From UBA3792 sp045114775 (GTDB lineage: Bacteria > Bacillota > Clostridia > Christensenellales > CAG-138): DNA of 64,000 bases. Position numbers and translations under genes: made by a program. Under the pieces are notes generated by a model. It saw only the letters and a list, made by a program, of their open reading frames with translations. It was not told the origin of the DNA and searched no databases. The first letter of the stretch is position 1. Every line of letters begins with the position of its first letter. This document shows positions 43,946-51,919 of this stretch, in pieces. Where the stretch lies: contig JBGULC010000008.1 in assembly GCA_045114775.1 (NCBI GenBank), positions 260,314 through 324,313 on the forward strand. Direction: 5' to 3'.

Positions 43946-43959
43946 ATTGAATTCATGCA

Positions 43960-43988
43960 AACGCCTCGCTTTCGCGAGGCGTTTTCTT
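43960..43988 (+). terminator. Intrinsic terminator after the zinc-ribbon gene
   Basis: AACGCCTCGC (43960-43969), loop TTTC, GCGAGGCGTT (43974-43983), then TTCTTG. Ten perfect pairs. Confidence 0.85.
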
Positions 43989-44020
43989 GTATTCCGAAAA
44001 CGCACTTATCAAAACAGCAA

Positions 44021-44232
44021 GTGTTGATAACAGACTTTCCCGCAAAAGGTTGGCAGTGCAGTTTTTTCGTCGCGAGGGCGTTTACAACCGAGCAGCCGAA
44101 GCAAGCGTGATCGCTTGCGGAAAGGAGCCGCAACGGAGAGGGTGAGCGGTGACATTTTCTCCAAAAAGAGAAATGTCGCCGCGAACGATTCGACGTTCGC
44201 GGCGACGTGGTACGAGTGTTGATAACGGACTT
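44021..44232. repeat. Structured intergenic element with direct-repeat ends
   Basis: About 212 bases bounded by GTGTTGATAACAGACTT (44021-44037) and GTGTTGATAACGGACTT (44216-44232), 16 of 17 identical. Inside are three hairpins: GCAAGCG / CGCTTGC, a stem pairing GACATTTTCTC with GAGAAATGTC, and GTCGCCGCGAAC / GTTCGCGGCGAC. The minus-strand open frames crossing it look spurious. It may be a dispersed mobile repeat or a remnant at the left edge of the element that follows. Confidence 0.55.
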
Positions 44233-44329
44233 GGAAAAAACTATAAAGACAGTCGCACACATATTCTCGACTATATTATAAGTTTGAACATCATATGGTT
44301 ATATGAAGAAAACTTGTGAATGATATGCT

Positions 44330-45754
44330 TTAGAGCTTTTTCTCAATATTGATTATTTTGCAAATATCTGAAGCCATGTTTTTTCCTTCTCGGTGATCGC
44401 TTGGCGTTTTTGGAATGCTAAACATGTATCTATTATCGTAGAAAGACATTTTATAGTGAGAGCCGTCTTCTGTAAGAATAAACCCGTTTTCTTTCAGTTT
44501 TGTTTTCTCTACATTTGATATTTGACCGCCCTTTTCAAATACTTCGCGAACCGCATTTACTATTCGTTCACATGAACCAACCCGTGGATTCGCATGAATT
44601 AGTGATTGAATAATCGCATATGCGCGAGAGTTTTCCTCATATCGCATTTTTACTTGTGTGAGAATGCTATATAACAAATCATTGCGTTCTCCCGAGTATA
44701 ACTCATGCTCTTCACCTTTTTTATAGAACAGACTATCTGGCTCATCAGAATCAATGCAGGCTTTTAGTGCATCTAGCTTAGAACGCAAGGAGAATACTTG
44801 TTTGATTAATTCTTCGTTTTGCTCTCGAAGTGTTGTGTTTTCACTATCAAAGGAAGCAATATACTGTGATAATTGATTCTTATGATGCTCGCCGATGTCA
44901 CGCCATTCTTCCATTTCCTTCTTTGATTTTAGAGCAACAACCTGATTCCAGCTAATAGTAGATGAATCAACTCGATTAATAAGAGTATTCCAAACAGAGG
45001 TTATTATCTCCCTCGCCATTTCTGTTTTGTTATTATATTGTGCGATGCTATGCCTTTGGCAAAAAGCTGTATTTGGAAAATAGATCCCGACATAGCCATT
45101 ATGTGCGTTGTTTCCATCTGTGATCTCTCTTAATCTCAAAGCAGTATCATGATTCTCTTCAACAAATACATGAGCAATTCCACTTAATTCATGAGCAAGA
45201 TAAACCGGATCTACAGCTGTATTATTTTGATAGTCAGTACTAATATAAACAGAAGGGATTTCACAGGGTTGTTTTCCTACCATTAATCTTGAACATATAT
45301 CAAAATACTGTCCTTCGACTTTCAAAGGTGCATCAGCAATAGGAATACCGTTATCTTCTTTACAAAAACCACTTTCAACAAACAGACGAACTATATATGG
45401 CTTATGAATCCGAGGAAGCTTATCGTTATAATTTGTACGAATGCAGTTTAGCTGTATAACGACCGCCCTATTTCCTTCTCTATTCACAAAGATACAATCA
45501 CTATACCAAACTGCATTTTTTTCTTTGTTTTCAAATCTACAAGCTATTATTTCAGTATTATCTGTATTATAGAAACGAATCCGTATCGCCAGATCCTCAT
45601 GCTCATAATCATAATCGTGAGGATCATCCATATCAAAGTCTATGTTGACGAGAGAATAATGCGGACTGTTTTCTATCCAATTAAAAAAAATTTCTAAACA
45701 TTTTTTATTTGTAATTGTTTCCCGTAATGGAAGTTTTGAACTAAAAACTAACAT
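44330..45754 (-). CDS. Unknown 474-residue protein with HicA-like C-terminal segment
   Basis: Not recognised as a whole. AT-rich and unlike the chromosomal genes around it. It has a GAGGTG ribosome site and a strong promoter. The N-terminal 270 residues look globular, with a segment VYLAHELSGIAHVFVEEN followed by GYVGIYFPNTAF. Residues about 285-335 form a coiled coil (SENTTLREQNEELIKQVF). The last 55 residues (from about 420) follow a HicA-like pattern: GFILTEDGSHYKMSFYDNR and a HREGKNMASDICKII ending. No signal peptide or membrane segment. Its setting, opposite TnpV and near an endonuclease and Fic gene, suggests a cargo or defence role, which is inference. Confidence 0.7.
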   Translation of the reverse strand: MLVFSSKLPLRETITNKKCLEIFFNWIENSPHYSLVNIDFDMDDPHDYDYEHEDLAIRIRFYNTDNTEIIACRFENKEKNAVWYSDCIFVNREGNRAVVIQLNCIRTNYNDKLPRIHKPYIVRLFVESGFCKEDNGIPIADAPLKVEGQYFDICSRLMVGKQPCEIPSVYISTDYQNNTAVDPVYLAHELSGIAHVFVEENHDTALRLREITDGNNAHNGYVGIYFPNTAFCQRHSIAQYNNKTEMAREIITSVWNTLINRVDSSTISWNQVVALKSKKEMEEWRDIGEHHKNQLSQYIASFDSENTTLREQNEELIKQVFSLRSKLDALKACIDSDEPDSLFYKKGEEHELYSGERNDLLYSILTQVKMRYEENSRAYAIIQSLIHANPRVGSCERIVNAVREVFEKGGQISNVEKTKLKENGFILTEDGSHYKMSFYDNRYMFSIPKTPSDHREGKNMASDICKIINIEKKL

Positions 45755-45809
45755 TTGATTTTCACCTCATTCAATATTGCTATTAATGCTAAGCAGATGA
45801 ATTATTGAT

Positions 45810-45838
45810 ATTATAGCGCATTCTCAATTAAGATACAA
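45810..45838 (-). promoter_or_regulatory. Promoter for the unknown 474-residue gene
   Basis: Minus strand TTGTAT (45838-45833), 17-base spacer, TATAAT (45815-45810), 55 bases before the start codon. Confidence 0.7.
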
Positions 45839-45959
45839 TACATTGATGCAATATGATAGTTATTGTCATATTTCAGCTTGAAACAGGTTATTCACACATT
45901 CGTCTTTCGGACTGGTTTCTTCTATGCTGTGAGCAGAAAGACAGAAGGAGGTCTGGAAT

Positions 45960-46334
45960 ATGGAACAGTACATTACGGATGAGCAGAACGGACTGGAATA
46001 TGAACTGGTCGGTGATTATTACATCGTCGCGGGCGAGGACGATCTGCCGGCGCGGCCGATCGGAATATGGGGCGCGATGCGCAGGGACTATCTAAAGCAG
46101 CATCGGCAGAATGTGTACTATGGGTTGCTGTTTTCCGGAAAGCTGAACGATCACCTTGCAGACATTGAAGAGCAGGCGCAGGATATGATGTGGACGCTGC
46201 CAAAGCAAACGGCAAAAGCAGAAGGCGTGACCGAAGAACTAAAGCGAAATAATCAAATGGTATGGGTTGGCGCAATGAACAATATTCAAGCGCAGGTGCG
46301 TGAGATCATAAACAAGGAATTGATATTTAGTTGA
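45960..46334 (+). CDS. tnpV: TnpV-family transposon-encoded protein
   Basis: 124 residues with AGGAGGT upstream of ATG 45960. It matches the TnpV pattern known from Tn4451-like elements: LPARPIGIWGAMRRDYLKQH, KLNDHLADIEEQAQDMMW, and the C-terminal GVTEELKRNNQMVWVGAMNN before REIINKELI. Function is unknown, but the family marks TnpX-type mobile elements. The TnpX-like recombinase is 8 kb downstream. GC content here is higher than in the adjacent cargo genes. Confidence 0.85.
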   Translation: MEQYITDEQNGLEYELVGDYYIVAGEDDLPARPIGIWGAMRRDYLKQHRQNVYYGLLFSGKLNDHLADIEEQAQDMMWTLPKQTAKAEGVTEELKRNNQMVWVGAMNNIQAQVREIINKELIFS

Positions 46335-46440
46335 ATGGCTCACAGTTCTCAGGATCCTCTCGGCGGCTGTGTGCATGAAGAATGTAATAACGCCAGATAG
46401 ATATGGCACTTATATAGTCATATAAAAAGTTTTTATTGTC

Positions 46441-46469
46441 TTGCAAATGCTTGTAAAATCGAATATAAT
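46441..46469 (+). promoter_or_regulatory. Strong promoter for the Mrr-L12 fusion gene
   Basis: TTGCAA (46441-46446), 17-base spacer, TATAAT (46464-46469), 37 bases before the start codon. Confidence 0.75.
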
Positions 46470-46506
46470 TTAAATATCAGTTGATGCATAGTTGAAGGAG
46501 CATCTT

Positions 46507-48051
46507 ATGGATTTTTCGTCAATGAATGGTTATGAGTTTGAGGAATTCATTACACAGTTACTTTCTAAACTCGGTTTTCAAGCGCAGCAAACATCGCTTT
46601 CGGGAGATGGTGGCGTGGACATTGAGGCTTACTGCGATAAGCCGTTTTTAAAAGGGTATTACTTGATTCAGTGCAAAAATTGGACAAATCCTGTTGGTCA
46701 ACCACAGGTTCGAGATTTGTTTGGCGTGGTAATGAGCAAAAGAGCCAATAAAGGAATATTGGTTACTACATCCAGTTTCACTGACCAAGCAAAAGAATTT
46801 GCTAACGGATTAAATATTGAGTTAATTGACGGTAAGATGCTTAGCGAAATAGCCGTGTCATATTCGTCAGAAGGAAAGACAAAATCGCAGTACATTTCGC
46901 AATTTTATGATGATGCATCTTTTGAAACAGAGAGATATAAGTATCTGAAAAAAAGGATGGAAAGCAACAGGGATTATAATTCATATGAAGAGTATCTTGC
47001 CTTTTTGCTGTCTTACGTGGTGCCACAATCCTTCCACCTACTGAAACACGGATTAGACAAAGAGATAATTGCTGTCTGTGATGATATGCTTTCTCGGTTC
47101 TGCAAAAACATAAAGCGAGACACCGCGAAAAGAAGTGAACATATGTTTATAAAAGCATATTTACTTTTTGTTACTGGACGAATCGCCGCCTGCATCGAAT
47201 GTCTCAATGAGATCGGCTTATTTGAGTTTGACGTTCGTGGTGACAACTACGTGCCGTGCCATACTGAAACGGTTGTTCACCTCTCCTCTTTCCATAATGC
47301 AAGGATGATAAAAACTAATAGTGTGCATGAAGATGCAGAAATGATTGATGCCTTTGATGATGACTTTGGCGTCAGGAGAACGGTTTACTTTTATGATTAC
47401 TGTACTCGCCGATATGTAATGATCGCCAATCTATTCATACTGGCAAATACAATTGACAATAATGACCTTGATGAGTTTGAAACGTTTATTAGTCGTGGGA
47501 TTTCTGCACAAACGTTTATAAATAATAATGATGAATCTGGAAAAGTTGTTAGTTATCTGGCTAACTTTACAATGGAAGCGATCAATCAAAAAGAACATCT
47601 CGCTTCCAGTGATGGTCAAACATGTTATAAATGGTATCCGTATTTCTTTACTCTAAAAAAAGATCCAGAGTATAGTATTGAAAACACTTGTTTCTATAAT
47701 AGGGCTATTAGCGTGAAAGAATCTTTAGTGGATAACTGGGATAATCTTTCGCAAATACGAAATGATATAAACAATATGGCACGAGTGCTAGGCTTTTTCC
47801 AGGCGTATTCTGTTCCTGTTGAAGCAAATGAAGAAACTAAACACAAGTACAATATAATTCTAAAAGGTATTGGACCGGATAAACTCGCTGTGATTAGGCT
47901 TATCCGCGAACTTACCGGTGTCAGCTTCAAAGATGCTAAAGAAATTGCTTACAGCGTGCCAACGGTTTTGCTTAAAGAAGTCTCAAAAACAGATGCAGAT
48001 TACATTGTAGATAGATTTAAGATAATTGGTGCAACGTGTGATGCCGAATAA
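46507..48051 (+). CDS. Mrr-type restriction endonuclease domain fused to ribosomal L7/L12 C-terminal domain
   Basis: 514 residues from ATG 46507 (GAAGGAG six bases upstream). Residues about 6-120 are an Mrr/REase_4-type nuclease: Glu10 in GYEFEEFITQLLSKLGF, the catalytic GDGGVD with Asp38, and QCK (Q55, K57) before a short NW. Residues about 130-440 are helical and unassigned. Residues about 447-514 match the bL12 C-terminal domain: NIILKGIGPDKLAVIRLIRE, LTGVSFKDAKEIAYSVP and LKEVSKTDADYIV, keeping the positions that contact translation GTPases in bL12 (K, VI, R, AK). AT-rich, own promoter, followed by a weak terminator. Likely a nuclease that senses or docks on translation factors; the role is inferred. 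Confidence 0.85.
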   Translation: MDFSSMNGYEFEEFITQLLSKLGFQAQQTSLSGDGGVDIEAYCDKPFLKGYYLIQCKNWTNPVGQPQVRDLFGVVMSKRANKGILVTTSSFTDQAKEFANGLNIELIDGKMLSEIAVSYSSEGKTKSQYISQFYDDASFETERYKYLKKRMESNRDYNSYEEYLAFLLSYVVPQSFHLLKHGLDKEIIAVCDDMLSRFCKNIKRDTAKRSEHMFIKAYLLFVTGRIAACIECLNEIGLFEFDVRGDNYVPCHTETVVHLSSFHNARMIKTNSVHEDAEMIDAFDDDFGVRRTVYFYDYCTRRYVMIANLFILANTIDNNDLDEFETFISRGISAQTFINNNDESGKVVSYLANFTMEAINQKEHLASSDGQTCYKWYPYFFTLKKDPEYSIENTCFYNRAISVKESLVDNWDNLSQIRNDINNMARVLGFFQAYSVPVEANEETKHKYNIILKGIGPDKLAVIRLIRELTGVSFKDAKEIAYSVPTVLLKEVSKTDADYIVDRFKIIGATCDAE

Positions 48052-48111
48052 AACAGAGAGCAGTTCCTAACAAGAAGTCCGTTTTATCGGACACTTCCTA
48101 TTGTAGAATTC

Positions 48112-48139
48112 GGGTAGCCTCAGCCGGGGCTGCCCTTTT
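48112..48139 (+). terminator. Hairpin with short T-run before the split sigma-like gene
   Basis: GGGTAGCC (48112-48119), 8-base loop, GGCTGCCC (48128-48135, one G-U), TTTT. It ends 24 bases before the next start codon, so it could end the upstream transcript or attenuate the downstream one. Confidence 0.55.
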
Positions 48140-48162
48140 CTGTTGTTCGGGAGGTGATAACG

Positions 48163-49061
48163 ATGCAAAAGATTATGATTCGGCAGGCAGACGGCACACT
48201 GCGCCCGTATCAGAACGCGGAGTTCATTCCGGCGTTCCTTATGATCCCCGAAGTGCTGCTGAACCGTACCAATCAGGAAATGATAACGCTCAAGCGTACG
48301 CCGCGAGCGTTGTTTACCGACCCCGAAACCATACGCCGCGTGGAAAGTGACAATTTCCTGCAAGTTGTAATTGATGCGTATGCCTTCCTCGCTTGGCCGT
48401 ATATGGGTATTCACGGCAAAATGGAGGATTACTCCGGCTATGATCCGTTTTGGGTGATTGCCCATGCCGTACCGTTATGGATCCTCGAACTGGAGGAGCT
48501 GAATCTGCTGCCCCAAACGGGTGACTTCTATCGGCAGACGCTGCGGACGCCGGACGAGCATTTCGGATTTTCGCCGGAGGCGATCGTGATCGCATATATG
48601 CAGACCGTCGTTCCGCGGGTGATGCAGAAATACTGTTTTGACGAGATGTACAAATACATCAAGGACAACCGTTGTCACGAGGATTTTTCCGCGCGTCCGA
48701 GTTGGGCGAAAAAAACTTTGAGATCCGTTGGAATCATCTGGACACGAAGCATCCAATCACTGATTCCGTGGAGGTCATCCATCTGTCGGGTCATTACACT
48801 CCGGATTTGTGCGACAATTACGACTGCGAGATGGAAGACGACGTCTGGGACAGGATCGAAGCAGAGGCATTCTGGAACACGCTTTCGGACGAAGACAAGA
48901 AGATCCTCTGGCTGCGCTGGAACGGCATGAAGCAAGAGGACGTGGCAAAAGCCGTAGGCCTCTCCACGCATAGCGCCGTCAGCAAGCGGATACAAAGGAT
49001 CGGAAGGGAGTTTGAGAGGTTTACCGGGAAGAGGTTGGGATTTATTGATAAAGAAGGATAG
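48163..49061 (+). CDS. Sigma-region-4-like protein interrupted by a -1 frame change at an A7 run
   Basis: ATG 48163 (GGAGGTG upstream, MQKIMIRQADGTLRPYQNAE) opens a frame that reads sensibly to about 48708 (DNRCHEDFSARPSWAKK). It then turns Arg/Thr-rich and ends at 48930. The sensible continuation lies in the -1 frame: NFEIRWNHLDTKHPITDSVE, then FWNTLSDEDKKILWLRW and the helix-turn-helix GMKQEDVAKAVGLSTHSAVS ending at 49061. The junction is AAAAAAA at 48709-48715. Joined, it would be about 299 residues with an unknown N-terminal domain and a sigma-70 region-4-like C-terminus. Either slippage expression, a recent frameshift mutation, or a homopolymer sequencing error. Confidence 0.6.
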
Positions 49062-49162
49062 AATGACATGAACAATGCATCAATTATTTATAATAATAGA
49101 TATTTATGTCGATTATTATAAATATTATTCGATTATTGGAAACAACATACTAAAAAAAACTC

Positions 49163-49191
49163 TTGATTTTATAAACTATATGCGTTATGAT
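49163..49191 (+). promoter_or_regulatory. Promoter for the Fic gene
   Basis: TTGATT (49163-49168), 17-base spacer, TATGAT (49186-49191), 29 bases before the ATG. The rest of 49062-49220 is AT-rich and empty. Confidence 0.65.
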
Positions 49192-49220
49192 ACATAATAA
49201 ACGTTAGTGAGGATTCAAAT

Positions 49221-50438
49221 ATGCAATATAAGGAACTTGAAAAAATACTATATCAAAGTGAAGAAGAGTATAAACTGGAGTATCAAAAACGGTTTACTTT
49301 TGATAGTTCAATTCATATGGATTTTATGATTGGAAAAAACCAAGCTTTCTTTGTTCAATGCGATGAAGTTATACGGTTAATGTTCAGTGTTTTAAGAGAT
49401 GATAAAACAATACAAGAATTGTGTTCAATGCTGCCAGGAATTGCTAAAACACAGTATCAAAGAAAGTGTTTAATTGATGAAATTGTATTAACAAACAACA
49501 TAGAGGGCGTGCATAGCAGCAGAAAAGAAATCGGAGATGCGCTTTCCACTTTAGAGACGCAATCAAAAAAGAAAAAGCATCAAAGATTTGAAGGTATCGT
49601 AAATAAATACCTCAAATTATCCACTGCTGAAACAATTCCGTTGAATACCTGCCAAGATATCCGGCACATTTATGACGAGATTGTTCTTGAGGAGGTAGTC
49701 TCCGAGAACAAGGGAAATGCTCCAGATGGCATTATTTTTAGAAAGGATTCGGCAACTGTCTATAATAAAGCCGGGAAAATGATTCATGTGGGCATAGGTC
49801 CTGAAGAAAGAATAATACAATACATGGAGAATCTATTAGCTTTTTTAAACGATAACTCAATAGAGTATCTATACAGAATATGCCTTTTTCATTATTTTTT
49901 CGAGTATATACATCCTTTCTATGATGGAAATGGCAGATTGGGGAGATTTATTTTGAGCTATTCAATATCTCAAGGATTAGAACCTTTACTGGCGTATAGA
50001 ATCTCCGAGACAATAAAAGAGAATATAACAGATTACTATAAAGCTTTCAATACCTGCAATAATAACAGAAATCTTGGAGATACTACCCCGTTTTTGATCA
50101 TGATGCTTTCCATGATTTATAAAGCGGAAGAAGATTTGATTGTTTCTTTGAAAGAAAAGCTGGCATTATGGAATAGATATGGGCAACATGCAATAAAGAA
50201 GTATCCTGAACTTGATAAAAAGTTGCTTTCAGTATTGATTCAGGCATCATTGTTTAGCGAAACAGGCATTTCAAGAACTGAACTTGAAGATTTCATGAAA
50301 CTATCATACTTAACATTAAAGAAAAGACTAGATGCTTTTAAGCAATTGAACTTACTAGTCGAGAATAAGAAGGGAATTCAAAAGTTCTATGAGCTTAATC
50401 TTCAAACTTTGAATGAGAGTATGATCGCTGCAGATTAA
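49221..50438 (+). CDS. Fic-family protein (AMP transferase-like) with N-terminal inhibitory helix
   Basis: 405 residues. The Fic motif HPFYDGNGRLGR occupies residues 231-242 with catalytic His231, so NMP transfer (usually AMPylation) or deAMPylation is possible. An inhibitory-helix motif TNNIEG (T91-G96, Glu95) lies N-terminal to the Fic core, as in class II Fic proteins that restrain themselves. The C-terminus (about 330-395) is winged-helix-like (RTELEDFMKLSYLTLKKRLD), suggesting DNA binding or autoregulation. AT-rich like the other cargo. It has its own promoter and terminator. Confidence 0.9.
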   Translation: MQYKELEKILYQSEEEYKLEYQKRFTFDSSIHMDFMIGKNQAFFVQCDEVIRLMFSVLRDDKTIQELCSMLPGIAKTQYQRKCLIDEIVLTNNIEGVHSSRKEIGDALSTLETQSKKKKHQRFEGIVNKYLKLSTAETIPLNTCQDIRHIYDEIVLEEVVSENKGNAPDGIIFRKDSATVYNKAGKMIHVGIGPEERIIQYMENLLAFLNDNSIEYLYRICLFHYFFEYIHPFYDGNGRLGRFILSYSISQGLEPLLAYRISETIKENITDYYKAFNTCNNNRNLGDTTPFLIMMLSMIYKAEEDLIVSLKEKLALWNRYGQHAIKKYPELDKKLLSVLIQASLFSETGISRTELEDFMKLSYLTLKKRLDAFKQLNLLVENKKGIQKFYELNLQTLNESMIAAD

Positions 50439-50446
50439 CACCACAG

Positions 50447-50474
50447 GCATCTGTCACATCGACAGATGCTTTTT
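50447..50474 (+). terminator. Intrinsic terminator after fic
   Basis: GCATCTGTC (50447-50455), loop ACATC, GACAGATGC (50461-50469), TTTTT. Nine perfect pairs. Confidence 0.85.
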
Positions 50475-50668
50475 ACTTAGTTGTATTTGTCATTGGAACA
50501 ATTCGCCTTTCGAATCTTGTTTTAAGGTGAAAGGGCTGTGCTGGCTTTGGGATGCACCGGCGGCAGCCCTTTCAGAATACTGCGCCCACTATTGACCTGG
50601 GAAATCAGAGTGGGCAGAACGGAGGTGAATCAAAGAAATCGTATCACACCGGAGACGGGAAGTGAACC

Positions 50669-50752
50669 ATGGGACAAGAACAGAATAGGATGGGATCTTG
50701 GGAGTCGATCGAACGGTCGGCTCTTTTCTTTTACCGTCCGGAAAGGAGGTAA
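50669..50752 (+). CDS. 27-residue leader ORF upstream of the RepA-like gene
   Basis: ATG 50669 to TAA 50752 encodes MGQEQNRMGSWESIERSALF followed by FYRPERR. A GGAGA-type site lies 13-17 bases upstream. The reading frame runs through the hairpin-terminator at 50702-50732 and stops inside the next gene's Shine-Dalgarno (GGAGGTAA). The arrangement resembles a translation-coupled attenuator. Below normal gene-calling size; expression unproven. The rest of 50475-50668 holds two further imperfect inverted repeats (AAGGGCTG / CAGCCCTTT and CTGCGCCCACT / AGTGGGCAG). Confidence 0.4.
   Translation: MGQEQNRMGSWESIERSALFFYRPERR
50702..50732 (+). terminator. Terminator-like hairpin ahead of the RepA-like gene
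   Basis: GAGTCGATC (50702-50710), loop GAAC, GGTCGGCTC (50715-50723, two G-U pairs), then TTTTCTTTT. It precedes the gene start by 26 bases, so it would act as an attenuator. Confidence 0.55.
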
Positions 50753-50757
50753 CAAAA

Positions 50758-51753
50758 ATGAGCAAATTGGAGTTGATTCGGCTGAACGAGGTAGCTCCGC
50801 AGGAAGTGGACTGGCTGTGGTATCCGTACATTGCCTTCGGTAAAGTTACGATCCTGCAGGGCGATCCCGGCGAAGGCAAGACCATGCTCATGCTGAACAT
50901 GATCGCCGATCTGACGCAGGGACGCAAACTCTGGGAACAGGAAACGCCCAATCCCCCGTTGGTCTGTATCTATCAGACCGCAGAGGACGGGATTGCGGAT
51001 ACGATCGTTCCGCGCTTAACGGCAATGGACGCCGATCTCGGAAAAGTCGTCGTGATCAGCGAGGACAGGCAGTTGCTGTCCTTTACGGATGACCGGATCG
51101 AGCAGGCGATCCTCGCCACCGGCGCGAAGCTGCTGGTGCTCGATCCCTTGCAGGCGTATCTCGGCATGGGCGTGGATATGCACAGGGCAAACGAAGTGCG
51201 TCCGGCATTTCATGCTTTGTCGAATATCGCCCAGCGCACCGGCTGTGCGATCGTGCTGATCGGGCATATGAACAAGATGAAGGGCTCCGGCAGTCTGTAC
51301 CGCGGGCTCGGTTCGATCGACATTGCAGGCGCGGCGCGAAGCATTCTGTTGGTCTGTCAGCCGGACAAGCATCGGGACGAAGTATACCTTGCCCATGTGA
51401 AATCCAACATTGCGCCGCTCGGAGAAACGCTGGTGTTCGTCCGTGAAGAGGATCGCTTCGCATTTTCCGGGACGTGTGACGAGACGGCGGATGAATTGTT
51501 GTCCGGCGGCGACAGCGAAGAATCCGGCGGCATGACAAAGGTCGTCCGCGCGACGATCTACTTGCAGGAGCTGGCGCAGCAATGCGACGAGATGCCGAGT
51601 ACGGATGTATACGCCTGGATGCTGCAAAAGGGCATTTCCAAGCGCTCGACGGAGGAAGCGAAAAAGCTGGTCGGCATTGCTTCCGTTCGGCACGGTAACC
51701 GATTGTACTTCGACCTTCGCCCGCTTCGGATTTCCTCGTTGGAAGAAGCGTAG
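50758..51753 (+). CDS. RepA-like AAA ATPase (AAA_25 type) of the mobile element
   Basis: 331 residues from ATG 50758 (AAAGGAGGTAA upstream). Walker A GDPGEGKT at residues 35-42, in ILQGDPGEGKTMLMLNMIAD. Walker B LLVLDPLQAYLG, then GCAIVLIGHMNKMKG and GLGSIDIAGAARSILLV, the RepA/KaiC-like helicase pattern of mobilizable elements. The C-terminal 70 residues are winged-helix-like. Probably drives replication or processing of the excised circle. It stands next to the oriT region and relaxase. Confidence 0.85.
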   Translation: MSKLELIRLNEVAPQEVDWLWYPYIAFGKVTILQGDPGEGKTMLMLNMIADLTQGRKLWEQETPNPPLVCIYQTAEDGIADTIVPRLTAMDADLGKVVVISEDRQLLSFTDDRIEQAILATGAKLLVLDPLQAYLGMGVDMHRANEVRPAFHALSNIAQRTGCAIVLIGHMNKMKGSGSLYRGLGSIDIAGAARSILLVCQPDKHRDEVYLAHVKSNIAPLGETLVFVREEDRFAFSGTCDETADELLSGGDSEESGGMTKVVRATIYLQELAQQCDEMPSTDVYAWMLQKGISKRSTEEAKKLVGIASVRHGNRLYFDLRPLRISSLEEA

Positions 51754-51755
51754 AG

Positions 51756-51798
51756 AACAACGCCGCAAAATGAAGTGTATGACATTTGCGGTGTTGTT
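51756..51798. repeat. Inverted repeat IR1 left of oriT
   Basis: AACAACGCCGCAAA (51756-51769) and TTTGCGGTGTTGTT (51785-51798), a 14-pair stem with one G-U. The sequence recurs in inverted orientation at 52081-52126. Confidence 0.7.
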
Positions 51799-51919
51799 GC
51801 GGCGGCAGAAACGGGTTGTTGCCGACAGGCAATGTTCCGCTGCCGACGCCCCGCGAACGGAAGAAACGTGCGAAGAGCGCGGTTCGACGCCGTTCGCAAG
51901 CTCTCCGCAGGAGCACACG

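Noticed and set aside
43843..44262. 139-codon minus-strand frame across the structured element
   Set aside because: Cys/Arg/Ser-rich, spans hairpins and direct repeats, no ribosome site; likely spurious.
48672..49061. Independent small sigma factor gene starting at TTG 48672
   Set aside because: Its first dozen residues are shadow of the upstream frame and lack a ribosome site; better explained as the -1-frame continuation of the gene from 48163.
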